Positions 7,661 through 14,493 of a DNA stretch of 14,493 nucleotides are shown here, piece by piece (the first letter of the stretch is position 1; every line of letters starts with the position of its first letter). The position numbers and the translations under genes are program-made. Source of the stretch: Baffinella frigidus (Eukaryota; Cryptophyceae; Cryptomonadales; Baffinellaceae); NCBI GenBank assembly GCA_026770585.1, contig MU646999.1, positions 30,148 through 44,640 on the forward strand, read 5' to 3'. The notes under the pieces were generated by a model. The model ran no database searches, was not told the origin of the DNA, and saw only the letters and a program-made list of their open reading frames with translations.

Positions 7661-8164
7661 TTAGGTCCAGTAGGGCCTGGACGATGCAGACGAAGGCGGC
7701 GCTCGAGGAGCTTGCGTGGCGTGAAGAGGAGGTGGAAGTGAAGGCCGTGGAGGAAGAGGAGGTGGGAGTGAAGGCCGTGTAGAAAGAGGTGGTGGGGTGG
7801 AAGGCCGCTGAAGAGGAGGAGGAGTGGAGGCCGAGGAGGCGGTGGACGACAGCGGCGTGAACTTGGAATCATGGTACGTGTCGTCCGTGTGCTCTCCAGC
7901 GGATGCGTCCTTCTCCGCCTCCTGATCCTAGAAATCCCAGGAGGACACGAGCTTCGGGAAGTCGGGCAAAGCACGGCGTCGACACTTTGTGAAGTGCCTG
8001 TGCGCCAAGAGCTCCTCATGCGCCACCCACCCGGTTGAGCCCTCTGCAGATGCGCGCCGCTGGAAGCCTGGGGGCGCGGCCTTGGCACGGGTGCGCGGCA
8101 GCAGGTCGTCGGCCGACTTGGAACGGGGATGCACGGGGGGGACGTCGTCGCGGACGAGACCGTC
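7661..8164 (-). pseudogene. Coding-looking fragment interrupted by one TAG, unidentified
   Basis: On the minus strand one frame is open from 8164 down to TAA at 7663-7661 except for a single TAG at 7930-7928. The upstream part reads KSADDLLPRTRAKAAPPGF, GWVAHEELLAHRHFTK and LPDFPKLVSSWDF; beyond the stop it continues DQEAEKDASAGEHTDDTYHD, then SKFTPLSSTA and a Ser/Pro-rich low-complexity tail with three to four PPPL-type repeats of 10 codons. Codons end mostly in G or C, as in PP4R3 and unlike the surrounding DNA, which argues for a coding origin. There is no in-frame ATG before the first residues, so this may be an internal or last exon, or a gene remnant. No family is recognised. The TAG could be genuine decay, an intron boundary or a base error. 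Confidence 0.35.
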
Positions 8165-9128
8165 CTATGGAGCTTATGGAGCTTATGTGGTGGACGAGGT
8201 CAACGTTGGAATTAGATGGCTGTTACCAGAAGTGTCCATTTAAAATGTGTTACTTACGCCGGTCAATTTATTTGGAGCCTGTGTTTCCTGGACGAGGTCG
8301 CGGTCGGCATTTCACGGATGTTTACAGGACCGTGTCCTCATTTAAACAGCTGTTAATAGGACCGTGTCCTTGTGGAAGACTGTCAGCTGGCATGTTTTTC
8401 AATGTTCTAAAGAACAGTCAAGGTGACCCCCAACGGGCCAAAAAGTCACGCGGTAAGGTCACTGATACCGGTCGGATGGGAGGTGCCTGGTCTAGGGGCA
8501 TGAAAAGGTTCTAGATTGGAATCTAGAAGGTCTGTCTGCGTGTAGTAAAACACAAGGTCGCATGGAACATGATGTACATGGACTCAACCAAGGTGTAGTA
8601 AACTGGTCGCGGCCCTCTTAAGGGACAAAAACATGCAAGGTTTTTCTCAGCCCTCTCAAGCTGTGTATCATGTGTACACACTTCCAAGAACCTTTACGGC
8701 TCGTACGCGTCTGACTTCTCACCCCGACAATTTCCCAGTGAACGCTCCTTCCCCGCACCCTTCGCGGCCGCTTCCCACCGCCGCCGCCACATCCCCCCCT
8801 GGACAGCCCCAGAACGGTTTTCGGGGTTCAGGCCACAGGGACCCTGCTGCGCCGCCGCCGCGGTGGTGCAGGAGCAGGAATCCACCCGGGGGTGTATTTT
8901 AGCGGTCAAACCGCGGCCATGCCTCTCGAAGCGCCCCCGAACCCCGCCCCGCCCCCCCCAGACCCCTTATTGACACCCCTCCCCAACTGCCATTTTTGAC
9001 CAGAAACCGGGTACCCGAAGACCCCTTTTATTAAAATGGGCATTTTGATGAATTTAAATTAATTCACGGCTCGGTTCGTATCAGATAACCTTTCTGACAC
9101 GTACATGTCAGCTTTCATCAAAACCCTC
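8165..9128. other. Gene-less stretch with one repeat-module copy and a GC-rich island
   Basis: AGGACCGTGTCCT occurs twice (8328-8340 and 8359-8371). The 8421-8475 module is listed separately. About 8700-8985 is GC-rich with CCGCCGCCGCC and C-run stretches; frames there (for example 8633-8902 plus and 8694-8909 minus) overlap on opposite strands and neither shows a domain, so no gene is called. Confidence 0.45.
8421..8475 (+). repeat. Dispersed 50-bp module, copy 1
   Basis: Shares AAAAAGTCACGCGGTAAGGT and CACTGATACCGGTCG with the copies at 9129-9198, 11884-11935, 13061-13120 and 13455-13515. The 5' part (AAGGTGACCCCC) is diverged. Confidence 0.8.
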
Positions 9129-9198
9129 AGATGACTGGCAAAAAAGTCACGCGGTAAAAGGTGACAGGCAAAAAGTCACGCGGTAAAGGATATCGGTC
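9129..9198 (+). repeat. Dispersed 50-bp module, copies 2 and 3 in tandem
   Basis: GACTGGCAAAAAAGTCACGC is followed at once by a second shortened copy, GACAGGCAAAAAGTCACGC. Each has the core GTCACGCGGTAAA. The pair lies 15 bp before a palindrome cluster (9213-9340). Confidence 0.85.
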
Positions 9199-9212
9199 CT
9201 TGCTCGGATACG

Positions 9213-9340
9213 CGAGCTCGTACGAGCTCGTATGATACATACGAGCGTACGAAGCTTCGTAGCGAGGGGGCCAATAATGGATCGGGCATTTATTGCCTTC
9301 AGCTTCCATCGGGAGCTGAGGCTCAGTACGAAGCTTCGTA
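9213..9340. repeat. Palindrome cluster with two TACGAAGCTTCGTA sites
   Basis: CGAGCTCGTACGAGCTCG (9213-9230) is an 18-bp perfect palindrome. TACGAAGCTTCGTA is perfect at 9248-9261 and again at 9327-9340. CTGAGGCTCAG (9316-9326) is a further interrupted palindrome. The two TACGAAGCTTCGTA sites bracket a 65-bp segment. Confidence 0.9.
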
Positions 9341-9670
9341 CCGTTAGGTCATCAGGACAGTCCTACAAATTGGACGCGACTGGTACCATTTTTTGCTAAA
9401 AAGACCCGTTTGCCCCCTCGCTGTCCGACCACGGCGAAGATTAATAAAGGGATGCGTCTCGGAAAATTTCTCGAGACTCGAGAAGTGAGATTTGAGTTCG
9501 AGAAACGAGGTCCGAGACTCGAGAAATCTCGAGACTCGAGAAATTGTCCGGGAAACGAGAAATTCCGAGAAATGCCTCAAAATGCCTCTCCCCGGACGAA
9601 ACTGCGCTCTCACAAGACTTGATGTACAAGCGTGCCTCGCTCATAAGAAGCACCCATCCCCCTAGGAACA
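9341..9670. other. CTCGAG-rich stretch, no gene
   Basis: Between about 9464 and 9570 the motif CTCGAGACTCGAGAA or parts of it recurs about four times, giving many overlapping short palindromes. Open frames on both strands here are built from this repeat (Glu/Arg/Ser-rich) and are not believed. Confidence 0.55.
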
Positions 9671-9776
9671 CCATAGGGTCCTAGGCGTAGGCCTATGGTA
9701 GGGTCCGGGGGGGACCATAGGGTCCTAGGGGGGCCATAGGGTCAAAGGCATAGGCCTATTGTAGGGTCCTAGGGGG
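9671..9776. repeat. Imperfect direct repeat of about 43 bp rich in CCTAGG and TAGGCCTA
   Basis: Segments starting CCATAGGGTC at 9671 and 9734 share CCATAGGGTC, GTAGGCCTAT or ATAGGCCTAT, and GTAGGGTCC in the same order; a partial copy lies between them. Both contain the TAGGCCTA palindrome or a near copy, linking the segment to the 3553-3714 fold-back. Confidence 0.7.
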
Positions 9777-10490
9777 CTTGCTTTCATGAGCAAGGTACCC
9801 CTGTACCCCTGTACCAAGAGTACTCTTGTACCTGTACGGCATCAAAAAGAAGCAGGTCCACGCAAGCAGGAGGTCCATATGTTTGTGGGTATAAATGATC
9901 CAATTTATTGAAACTCAAAGCCACCACCACCCAATTACGCGCTCGCTTCCACTCGCCACCCCCGAAGCAAAGGTCGAATTCGGGCTAACTTCACCTCTCC
10001 GTCTTGCCCCCATCTCTCTCCTACGCTCCGACGCTGGCTGGAAGGCGTGCGGGCCCGCCTCGGGACTGGCGGGCCCGCCTCAGGACTGGTGACGCACATG
10101 AGGACGCACCTATTTGTGCTGTTCTCTTATCTCTCCCCTGCTAGCGAAGATGCCCTGTCTCGTGGACATCACAAGGTTGTGCGTGCTTCGTACAGCCCAA
10201 TGTAGGATCCTAGGACATATGTACATACCGGTACCTTTCACGAAGAGTTTTCGCATCTTTGTGTGAAAACACGTGGCCCCTCAGATCAATTTCACGAAAT
10301 CGTCGAAAAAGACCTATGAATTTAAAAGGACGCAGACCAATTTTAGAAGGACGTTCATCTCCCGGGTAGAATCAACTTTACTCGAACGAATCATCATTTT
10401 ACTACACCTTTTTGAAAATTGACCTTCTGACCTGGCTGTCGCGGAGATGTGATTCAACAAAGCAGTGCTAGGCCGTCAACTTTTTGGAGA
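9777..10490. other. Gene-less stretch with isolated repeat fragments
   Basis: Includes the 14-bp palindrome CAAGAGTACTCTTG near 9812-9825, a GCGGGCCCGCCT duplication near 10047-10082, and at 10146-10178 a fragment (GAAGATGCCCTGTCTCGTGG) shared with 13122-13153 and 13517-13548. At 10086-10109 the phrase CTGGTGACGCACATGAGG resembles the LxxHMRTH end of a zinc finger, but it is too short to call. No gene seen. Confidence 0.45.
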
Positions 10491-10620
10491 TTGACTTGAC
10501 TTCCGTCAAACGTCAAGGTTTTCAGATTCAGTTGACTTGACTTCCGTCAAACGTCAAGGTTTTCAGATTAACTTGACTTGACGATTGACGTTTGGTAACG
10601 AAATTGGTCGGCCGTCAAGT
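10491..10620. repeat. 41-bp tandem repeat rich in TTGAC/GTCAA
   Basis: Units begin TTGACTTGACTTCCGTCAAA at 10491 and 10532, exactly 41 bp apart, with a diverged partial third at 10573. CAAACGTCAA and TTGACGTTTG form inverted pairs across units. The shared 13-mer CTTGACGTTTGAC links this block, inverted, with 11605-11617. TTGAC is also the core of W-box-type sites, but no regulatory role is shown here. Confidence 0.85.
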
Positions 10621-10668
10621 CTGAAAATTTCTGCCCCGTTTACCCCAGGCGGCCAGAAATTCGAGCCC

Positions 10669-10954
10669 TATCAGCTTGGTACCCCTGTACGGGCTATTTT
10701 TAGGTGCAGGGAATCAACGCGTAATTTCTCCTTTAGGTCCTTTAGGTTTTAATTTTTCCCAACATATGCCAACGACACGCCCTTCCGTGGAAAGGACTGC
10801 AGAGAAAGCATTTTTGCTCTCGGATCGCGCGGACGGGAGGTACTCTCCGGACGGAAGGTTCTCTCCTAAAGGACAGACAGGTCCTACGAGGAGGCGCTTT
10901 CTTATCAGGTTGGTACCCCTGTAAGGGGTATCTAAAGGTGATGGGAATCAACGC
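10669..10954. repeat. 52-bp direct repeats flanking the second dispersed-repeat copy
   Basis: Segments 10669-10720 and 10903-10954 share TTGGTACCCCTGTA and GGGAATCAACGC in register, with substitutions between. They flank the 10729-10826 repeat and about 75 bp more. The arrangement recalls terminal direct repeats of a small element, about 286 bp overall, without coding sequence. Confidence 0.65.
10729..10826 (-). repeat. Dispersed repeat, copy B (inverted relative to 3814-3913)
   Basis: Matches the reverse complement of 3814-3913 over about 98 bp. Two CCTTTAGG octamers (10730, 10739) lie at its left end where copy A has CCTAAAGG at 3906. Confidence 0.85.
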
Positions 10955-11120
10955 ACCCACCGCCCTAGGGTCCTACGGTATGACTAGTGCTCCTATGCAG
11001 AGGCATGCATGTACAGGGGAGTAGTAGGTGCTGATGGTGTACATGTACTGTAAGGAGGAAAACTGAAACAAGGCGCCATGTAATAGTCACACCGCGCCAC
11101 GTGTTTCCGTTCTCTCGTCT

Positions 11121-11421
11121 TTATTCAGGAATGTACAAGGCGTCGAGATCGTCTGCGAGGTCCTCGACGTACACGGGATCGCTCTGCGTTCGAGCCTCCC
11201 TCGCGGGACTTCTTGCCCTCGCCCCTGCAGGGGGCAAGAAACTTGGCGTCGACCACGACAGACTGGCTGGTCCGGTTTTCAAGCTCCACCTTCTCCTCCA
11301 ACTCCTCCTCCTCCCGAAGCTCCTCCTCCTCCTCCGACGATTCCTTTAGGCTACCCGCAGCAGCACCCGCAGCACCCGCAGCTGCGTTCCCCGGGCCAGC
11401 TGCGTTCCCCGGCCCTGGCAT
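11121..11421 (-). pseudogene. Possible 3' end of an acidic protein gene, frame-shifted
   Basis: On the minus strand an ATG at 11421-11419 opens a frame with a Pro/Gly/Ala-rich start (MPGPGNAAGPGNAAAGAAG), then an acidic, coiled-coil-like stretch (SSEEEEELREEEELEEKVEL) and SVVVDAKFLAPC. This frame ends in an Arg-rich tail at 11125. The neighbouring frame reads instead DPVYVEDLADDLDALYIPE and stops with TAA at 11123-11121; AATAAA (11125-11120) overlaps that stop as a possible poly(A) signal. The acidic C-terminus is more protein-like than the Arg-rich one, which suggests a one-base shift near 11180. GC-ending codons support a coding origin. No family is recognised, and the Ala/Glu content could also be low-complexity noise. 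Confidence 0.3.
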
Positions 11422-11524
11422 TCTGCAGTTTTCTGACACGAGATCGGAGCCGGCCCGAGATTTACAAGATTTTTAAACGAATTTTTCAAAAGTGCATACT
11501 TCTGGACCTAAAGGAATCGAGAAT

Positions 11525-11776
11525 GACAGACAAGATCTGGCGAACCAGATCTTGCCTGTCGAAATTGACCCGAGGTCAATTTCGTTACCAACGTCAAGGT
11601 AAAACTTGACGTTTGACTTGACTTCGTCGGAGTTCCCCCGGGGCCGAAGTTGACTTGCCCTTGTACCAAGTCAACGAAAAACTTGGTACGAGGCTCGTAC
11701 AAGGTCAACTTAGTTGACTTGACGGCCTGTAGGCCGGTACGAAGCTTCGTAGCACTGACCGGTACGAAGCTTCGCA
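11525..11776. repeat. String of consecutive inverted repeats (hairpin array)
   Basis: At least eight hairpins follow each other with almost no spacer: 11525-11560 (16-bp arms, one mismatch, loop CGAA); 11561-11583 (GAAATTGACC, loop CGA, perfect); 11590-11613 (AACGTCAAG, loop of 6, perfect); 11621-11650 (ACTTCG outer stem); 11663-11689 (GTACCAAGT, loop of 9, perfect); 11686-11700 (GTACGAG, 1-base centre); 11704-11718 (GTCAACT, 1-base centre); 11724-11735 (GGCCT, loop GT). TACGAAGCTTCGTA at 11738-11751 and a one-base variant at 11763-11776 close the array. The last two sit in 25-bp tandem units starting at 11734 and 11759. Confidence 0.9.
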
Positions 11777-11883
11777 GCACTGCTACAAAGGTTACGTACC
11801 GAGCCGTTTTTTAACTTAACAGGAACAGGCAGAAATCTTAATGCCATGATAAGGAACGTGCAGGTCAGCTGTAACAAAAAAAC

Positions 11884-11935
11884 CAGGTGACTGGCAAAAA
11901 AATCTCGCGGTAAAGGTCACTGATACCGGTCGTAG
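11884..11935 (+). repeat. Dispersed 50-bp module, copy 4
   Basis: CAGGTGACTGGCAAAAAAAT, then CTCGCGGTAAAGGTCACTGA and TACCGGTCGTAG. It follows the hairpin array by 107 bp, the same order of palindromes then module seen at 12646-13120 and 13322-13515. Confidence 0.85.
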
Positions 11936-11987
11936 ACTGTTGGAGATGCTGAAGCTGGACCTTTAGGTGTGAGTAATAAAGAGTATG

Positions 11988-12054
11988 TACATGTACCTGG
12001 TCTCTCTCTAGCGCGCGCGCTGTACATGTAGTTGGTCTCTCTCTCGCGCGCGCG
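11988..12054. repeat. Two-copy repeat with TGTACATGTA, CT-run and alternating CG
   Basis: Two units of about 33 bp, each GTACATGTA - GGTCTCTCTCT - GCGCGCGCG. The alternating CG runs (about 12011-12020 and 12044-12053) are Z-DNA-prone and the CT runs are polypyrimidine. Confidence 0.8.
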
Positions 12055-12344
12055 TGCCCGTCTAGCGTGCGAATCCTCCGGCTTGTACATGTGCACCTAC
12101 AGAGCTATTCGGCGCCGCGCTCGGCCCCTCCGCCACCGTACAGCTCCCAAAACACCTGTCGCGCCCCACCCATTTCAGCTCCCTCCGAACTATCCGGAAC
12201 TATCCGGAATGGATTTGGTATTTGGTATTTCCACATAGGATAAACTATCCGGAACCACTACGAAGTATTTGGTATTCGACTAAAAGGGTCGGATCCTGAC
12301 TCTAGTCGTAGTGAAGAGGACATAGGACTCCAGGGGAGTTTTTA

Positions 12345-12392
12345 CCACACCACGCGGACACCTGGAGACCACACCACGCGGACACCTGGAGA
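12345..12392. repeat. Perfect 24-bp tandem duplication
   Basis: Units 12345-12368 and 12369-12392 are identical (CCACACCACGCGGACACCTG, then GAGA). Exact identity suggests a recent event. Confidence 0.95.
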
Positions 12393-12533
12393 AGGGGAGC
12401 TTTGATTTTGTCGAAAATTTGTCGGTCATGGAGACAGTTGGGCACACTGACTAAGCTCTCTTCGCATTCTACAATGATCCACACACTCATCTAGACGCGC
12501 ATGCACACCCCGTCAAGATCTTGAAGAGACGTA

Positions 12534-12577
12534 CACGACCCATACACGACACATGCACGACCCATGCACGACCCATG
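12534..12577. repeat. 11-bp tandem repeat CACGACCCATG, four units
   Basis: Units begin at 12534, 12545, 12556 and 12567; the last two are identical and the first two differ by one base each. A partial fifth begins at 12578. Confidence 0.9.
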
Positions 12578-12645
12578 CACGAAGTCACATGCACAACCCT
12601 TCGAGACCTGCCAATTACCGGTACCAACGCCCCGCGAATTACCCT

Positions 12646-12994
12646 GGTACGAAGCTTCGTACGAAGCTTCGTACCAGCTCGTACGAGCTCGTACGAACTT
12701 CGTACGAGTTATCCTCTAGCCGGTTTTATAGGATTATAATCACTTTAGTTGGAGCCATTTATACGACCTTTGGCCTGTAGTAAAGATCTCAAGATTTCAT
12801 CGCAGCTCGATTTTTTTTAGCAGATTCTGGAGCTGAAGGCCAAATCTCGAGGATCTGCGCTTTCAGATTTCAAAAAGGATGAAATTTAGGGGTGAAATTC
12901 TGCAGAATACCGGTAACCTCCATTTATGACTTACGAAATGAAACCGGCTAGAGGATAAGGATACCGGTACGAGCTCGTACGAAGGCTTCGTACC
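12646..12994. mobile_element. MITE-like element with palindromic terminal inverted repeats
   Basis: The left end (12646-12726) runs from GGTACGAAGCTTCGTACG through nested palindromes to TTATCCTCTAGCCGGTTT (12709-12726). The right end (12941-12994) is its inverted counterpart: AAACCGGCTAGAGGATAA, then GTACGAGCTCGTAC and GTACGAAGGCTTCGTAC. The inner 18-bp arms are perfect. The intervening 214 bp is unique and has no open frame of note. At 349 bp and without coding capacity, it has the form of a non-autonomous element. No clear target-site duplication was found, so mobility is inferred. Confidence 0.6.
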
Positions 12995-13179
12995 TACACC
13001 ACTGTGGCCCATCCAAATACGTAAAAAATACGTCATGTTTTTTACGTCACAAAAAACCCCAGGTGACTGGCAAAAAAGTCACGCGGTCAAGGTCACTGAC
13101 TCACTGACGCCCGGTCGTAGTGAAGATGCCCTGCCTCGTGGACATCAAAAGGTTTCTTCTTGAGGTTTCTTGACATGTA
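12995..13179 (+). repeat. 185-bp direct repeat, copy 1 (contains module copy 5)
   Basis: Starts TACACCACTGTGGCCCATCC and matches 13391-13573 at nearly all positions. Inside, GTAAAAAATA-CGTCA-TGTTTTTTAC is a near-perfect hairpin (13021-13045), followed by the 50-bp module (13061-13120) and GAAGATGCCCTGCCTCGTGG (13122-13141). It abuts the right end of the 12646-12994 element directly. Confidence 0.92.
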
Positions 13180-13321
13180 GTAAACAATGGGCGACCCCCC
13201 CACAAGTCACGAGGTTGAAGGTGTACGTGTAGATGGACCCAAGCAAGGTGTGTCTTCACTACAACTTCCCAGGGGTGGGTGACATTTAGTGAGTCACCGA
13301 CATTTATCTACTTAAATACGG

Positions 13322-13393
13322 TACGAAGCTTCGTATCAGCACCTATCAGTACGAACCTTCGTATGATACGAGCGTATGATACGAGTATCATAC
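13322..13393. repeat. Palindrome cluster before second 185-bp repeat
   Basis: TACGAAGCTTCGTA is perfect at 13322-13335, a one-base variant TACGAACCTTCGTA lies at 13350-13363, and GTATGATAC-GA-GTATCATAC (13374-13393) is a perfect interrupted palindrome overlapping the start of the next repeat. Confidence 0.9.
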
Positions 13394-13573
13394 ACCACTG
13401 TGGCCCATCCAAATATGTAAAAAACACGTCATGTTTTTTACGTCACAAAAAATCCAGGTGACTGGCAAAAAAGTCACGCGGTCAAGGTCACTGACTCACT
13501 GACACCCGGTCGTAGTGAAGATGCCCTGCCTCGTGGACATCAAAAGGTTTCTTCTTGAGGTTTCTTGACATGT
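13391..13573 (+). repeat. 185-bp direct repeat, copy 2 (contains module copy 6)
   Basis: Same order of parts as 12995-13179, two bases shorter. Its hairpin GTAAAAAACA-CGTCA-TGTTTTTTAC is perfect here, while copy 1 has one mismatch. Both copies are preceded directly by a TACGA-type palindrome cluster. Confidence 0.92.
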
Positions 13574-13980
13574 ACAGTCTCCCCCCCCTAAGATGGAGAA
13601 GTCCAATATGGAGTATAGCCATAAGATGGAGTCTTTTTCGTCGACCACTTTTTCCTTCCAAAATCCCCTTGCTAAGATGGAGAATTTCAATATGGAGACA
13701 CCCGTAATATGGAGTGTCAAATCGAAAAAAAATGGTCTTTTTGGCATCAAAAAGTGCTTTACCCCCCCTCAAAATGGAGATAGGAAATTTTTGAGGTCCC
13801 ACAAAGTTGCAAAATTTTCCGAGAAAATTGGAGTATTTTTGAGCTACTCATGAAACACCCGAAAAAATGGGTCTCCAAAAAACTCCTCCCCCCCCACGCA
13901 ATGAACCTGCTCCACCCTGAATATGGAGAACCCCCCCCCCCGTCCCAGGATCTCCATGTTAGGCTCGGGGACATTTTTGA
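13574..13980. other. Transition into satellite with ATGGAG motifs in both orientations
   Basis: CTAAGATGGAG/ATAAGATGGAG (13590-13690) is the reverse complement of the CTCCATCTTAG found in each satellite unit, and AATATGGAG recurs at about 13607, 13689, 13707 and 13917. A degenerate satellite-like unit of 74 bp begins near 13911, shortened by about 11 bp. Overlapping open frames on both strands are not believed. Confidence 0.6.
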
Positions 13981-14493
13981 GCGACCCACCCCGAATATCG
14001 AGAATCCCCCCCCCTGTCACAAGATCTCCATCTTAGGATCCTAGGCTTGGGAACCTCACCTTTCAGCGACCCACCCTCAATATGGAGAATCCCCCCCCTC
14101 GTCCCACGATCTCCATCTTAGGATCCTAGGCTTGGGGACCTCATTTTTGAGCGACCCACCCTCAATATGGAGAATCCCCCTCCCCGTGCCAAGATCTCCA
14201 TCTTGGGATCCTAGGGTTGGGAACCTTTTTTTTGAGCGACCCACCCTCAATATGGAGAAATCCCCCCCACGTCCCAGCATCTCCATCTTAGGATTTCTGG
14301 GTCGGGAACCTCATTTTTCAGGGACCCACCCCGAATATCGAGAATTCTCCCCCCTGTCACAAGATCTCCATCTTAGGATCCTAGGGTTGGGCACCTCATG
14401 TTTGAGCGACCCACCCTCAATATGGAGAATCTCCCCCCCCGTCCCACGATCTCCATCTTAGGATCCTAGGCTTGGGAACCTCATTTTTGAGCG
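13981..14493. repeat. 85-bp tandem satellite, six units, continuing past the window
   Basis: Units begin GCGACCCACC (or a one-base variant) at 13981, 14066, 14151, 14236, 14321, 14406 and 14491, always exactly 85 bp apart. Each unit contains AATATGGAGAA or AATATCGAGAA, a C run of 5-9, GATCTCCATCTTAGGAT(CC) and TTGGGxACCTCA. TATGGAGA and TCTCCAT(C) in each unit are complementary and could form a stem. The period is not a multiple of three, so the open frames across it are accidental. Confidence 0.95.

Larger units (their letters stand above)
11936..12645. other. Gene-less stretch of short tandem repeats
   Basis: Contains the four tandem repeats listed next plus the AACTATCCGG triplication at about 12187-12255 and TATTTGGTATT repeats. 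Open frames (for example 12032-12238 and 12521-12739, plus) are made of these repeats and show no domains. Confidence 0.5.

Noticed and set aside
8633-8909. Protein gene in the GC-rich island
   Set aside because: Frames on both strands are equally open and Pro- or Arg-rich; neither shows a family motif.
10086-10109. Zinc-finger remnant reading LVTHMRTH
   Set aside because: Only eight residues match, with no Cys pair upstream; could be chance.
10669-10954. Small LTR or TRIM-type retroelement
   Set aside because: The terminal repeats are only 52 bp and diverged, and no primer-binding site or polypurine tract was identified; kept only as a direct-repeat feature.
9213-13393. Resemblance of TACGAAG/CTTCGTA palindromes to loxP arms
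   Set aside because: The shared string is only about 7-9 bases, there is no matching spacer and no recombinase gene in the window.
13981-14493. CRISPR array
   Set aside because: The whole 85-bp unit is conserved with no unique spacers, and the context is eukaryotic; it is a satellite.

Overview
This window looks like nuclear DNA of a eukaryote, most likely an alga or a related protist. Three things point that way. The first gene encodes the start of a protein phosphatase 4 regulatory subunit 3 (PP4R3/SMEK), a protein found only in eukaryotes. A second locus encodes Tudor-like modules, a long acidic tract and seven C2H2 zinc fingers. The telomere-type repeats are TTTAGGG, the form typical of plants, many green algae and some other algal groups. 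I cannot name the species. No prokaryotic operon, tRNA, rRNA or CRISPR array is visible.

Layout. Bases 1-70 are pure G, probably a contig-end artefact. Bases 71-504 (minus) are the 5' end of PP4R3, cut off by the G run. After a divergent intergenic region, 1229-2811 (plus) holds the Tudor/zinc-finger locus; it has an apparent frameshift and an in-frame TGA, so it is probably decaying or mis-sequenced. From 2812 onward I find no intact gene. Two GC-rich, coding-looking but broken fragments remain on the minus strand, at 7661-8164 and 11121-11421.

The rest is a dense mosaic of repeats. It contains long fold-back inverted repeats (3453-3542, 3553-3714, 4475-4613, 7179-7220). About 1.3 kb (4688-5958) is degenerate telomeric repeat with locally amplified variant heptamers. 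A second, short and nearly pure telomeric array (6629-6719) lies between two exact 18-bp direct repeats. The right half (8.4-13.6 kb) carries a dispersed module of about 50 bp in six copies, mostly close to clusters of the perfect palindrome TACGAAGCTTCGTA, plus a run of back-to-back hairpins (11525-11776) and a MITE-like element (12646-12994) followed by a 185-bp direct repeat. The window ends inside an 85-bp satellite that starts near 13981 and runs off the right edge.

Overall this resembles a gene-poor, repeat-rich, possibly subtelomeric region next to a housekeeping gene. The most distinctive part is the palindrome-plus-module system between 8.4 and 13.6 kb, which looks like a family of non-autonomous elements without any transposase in the window.
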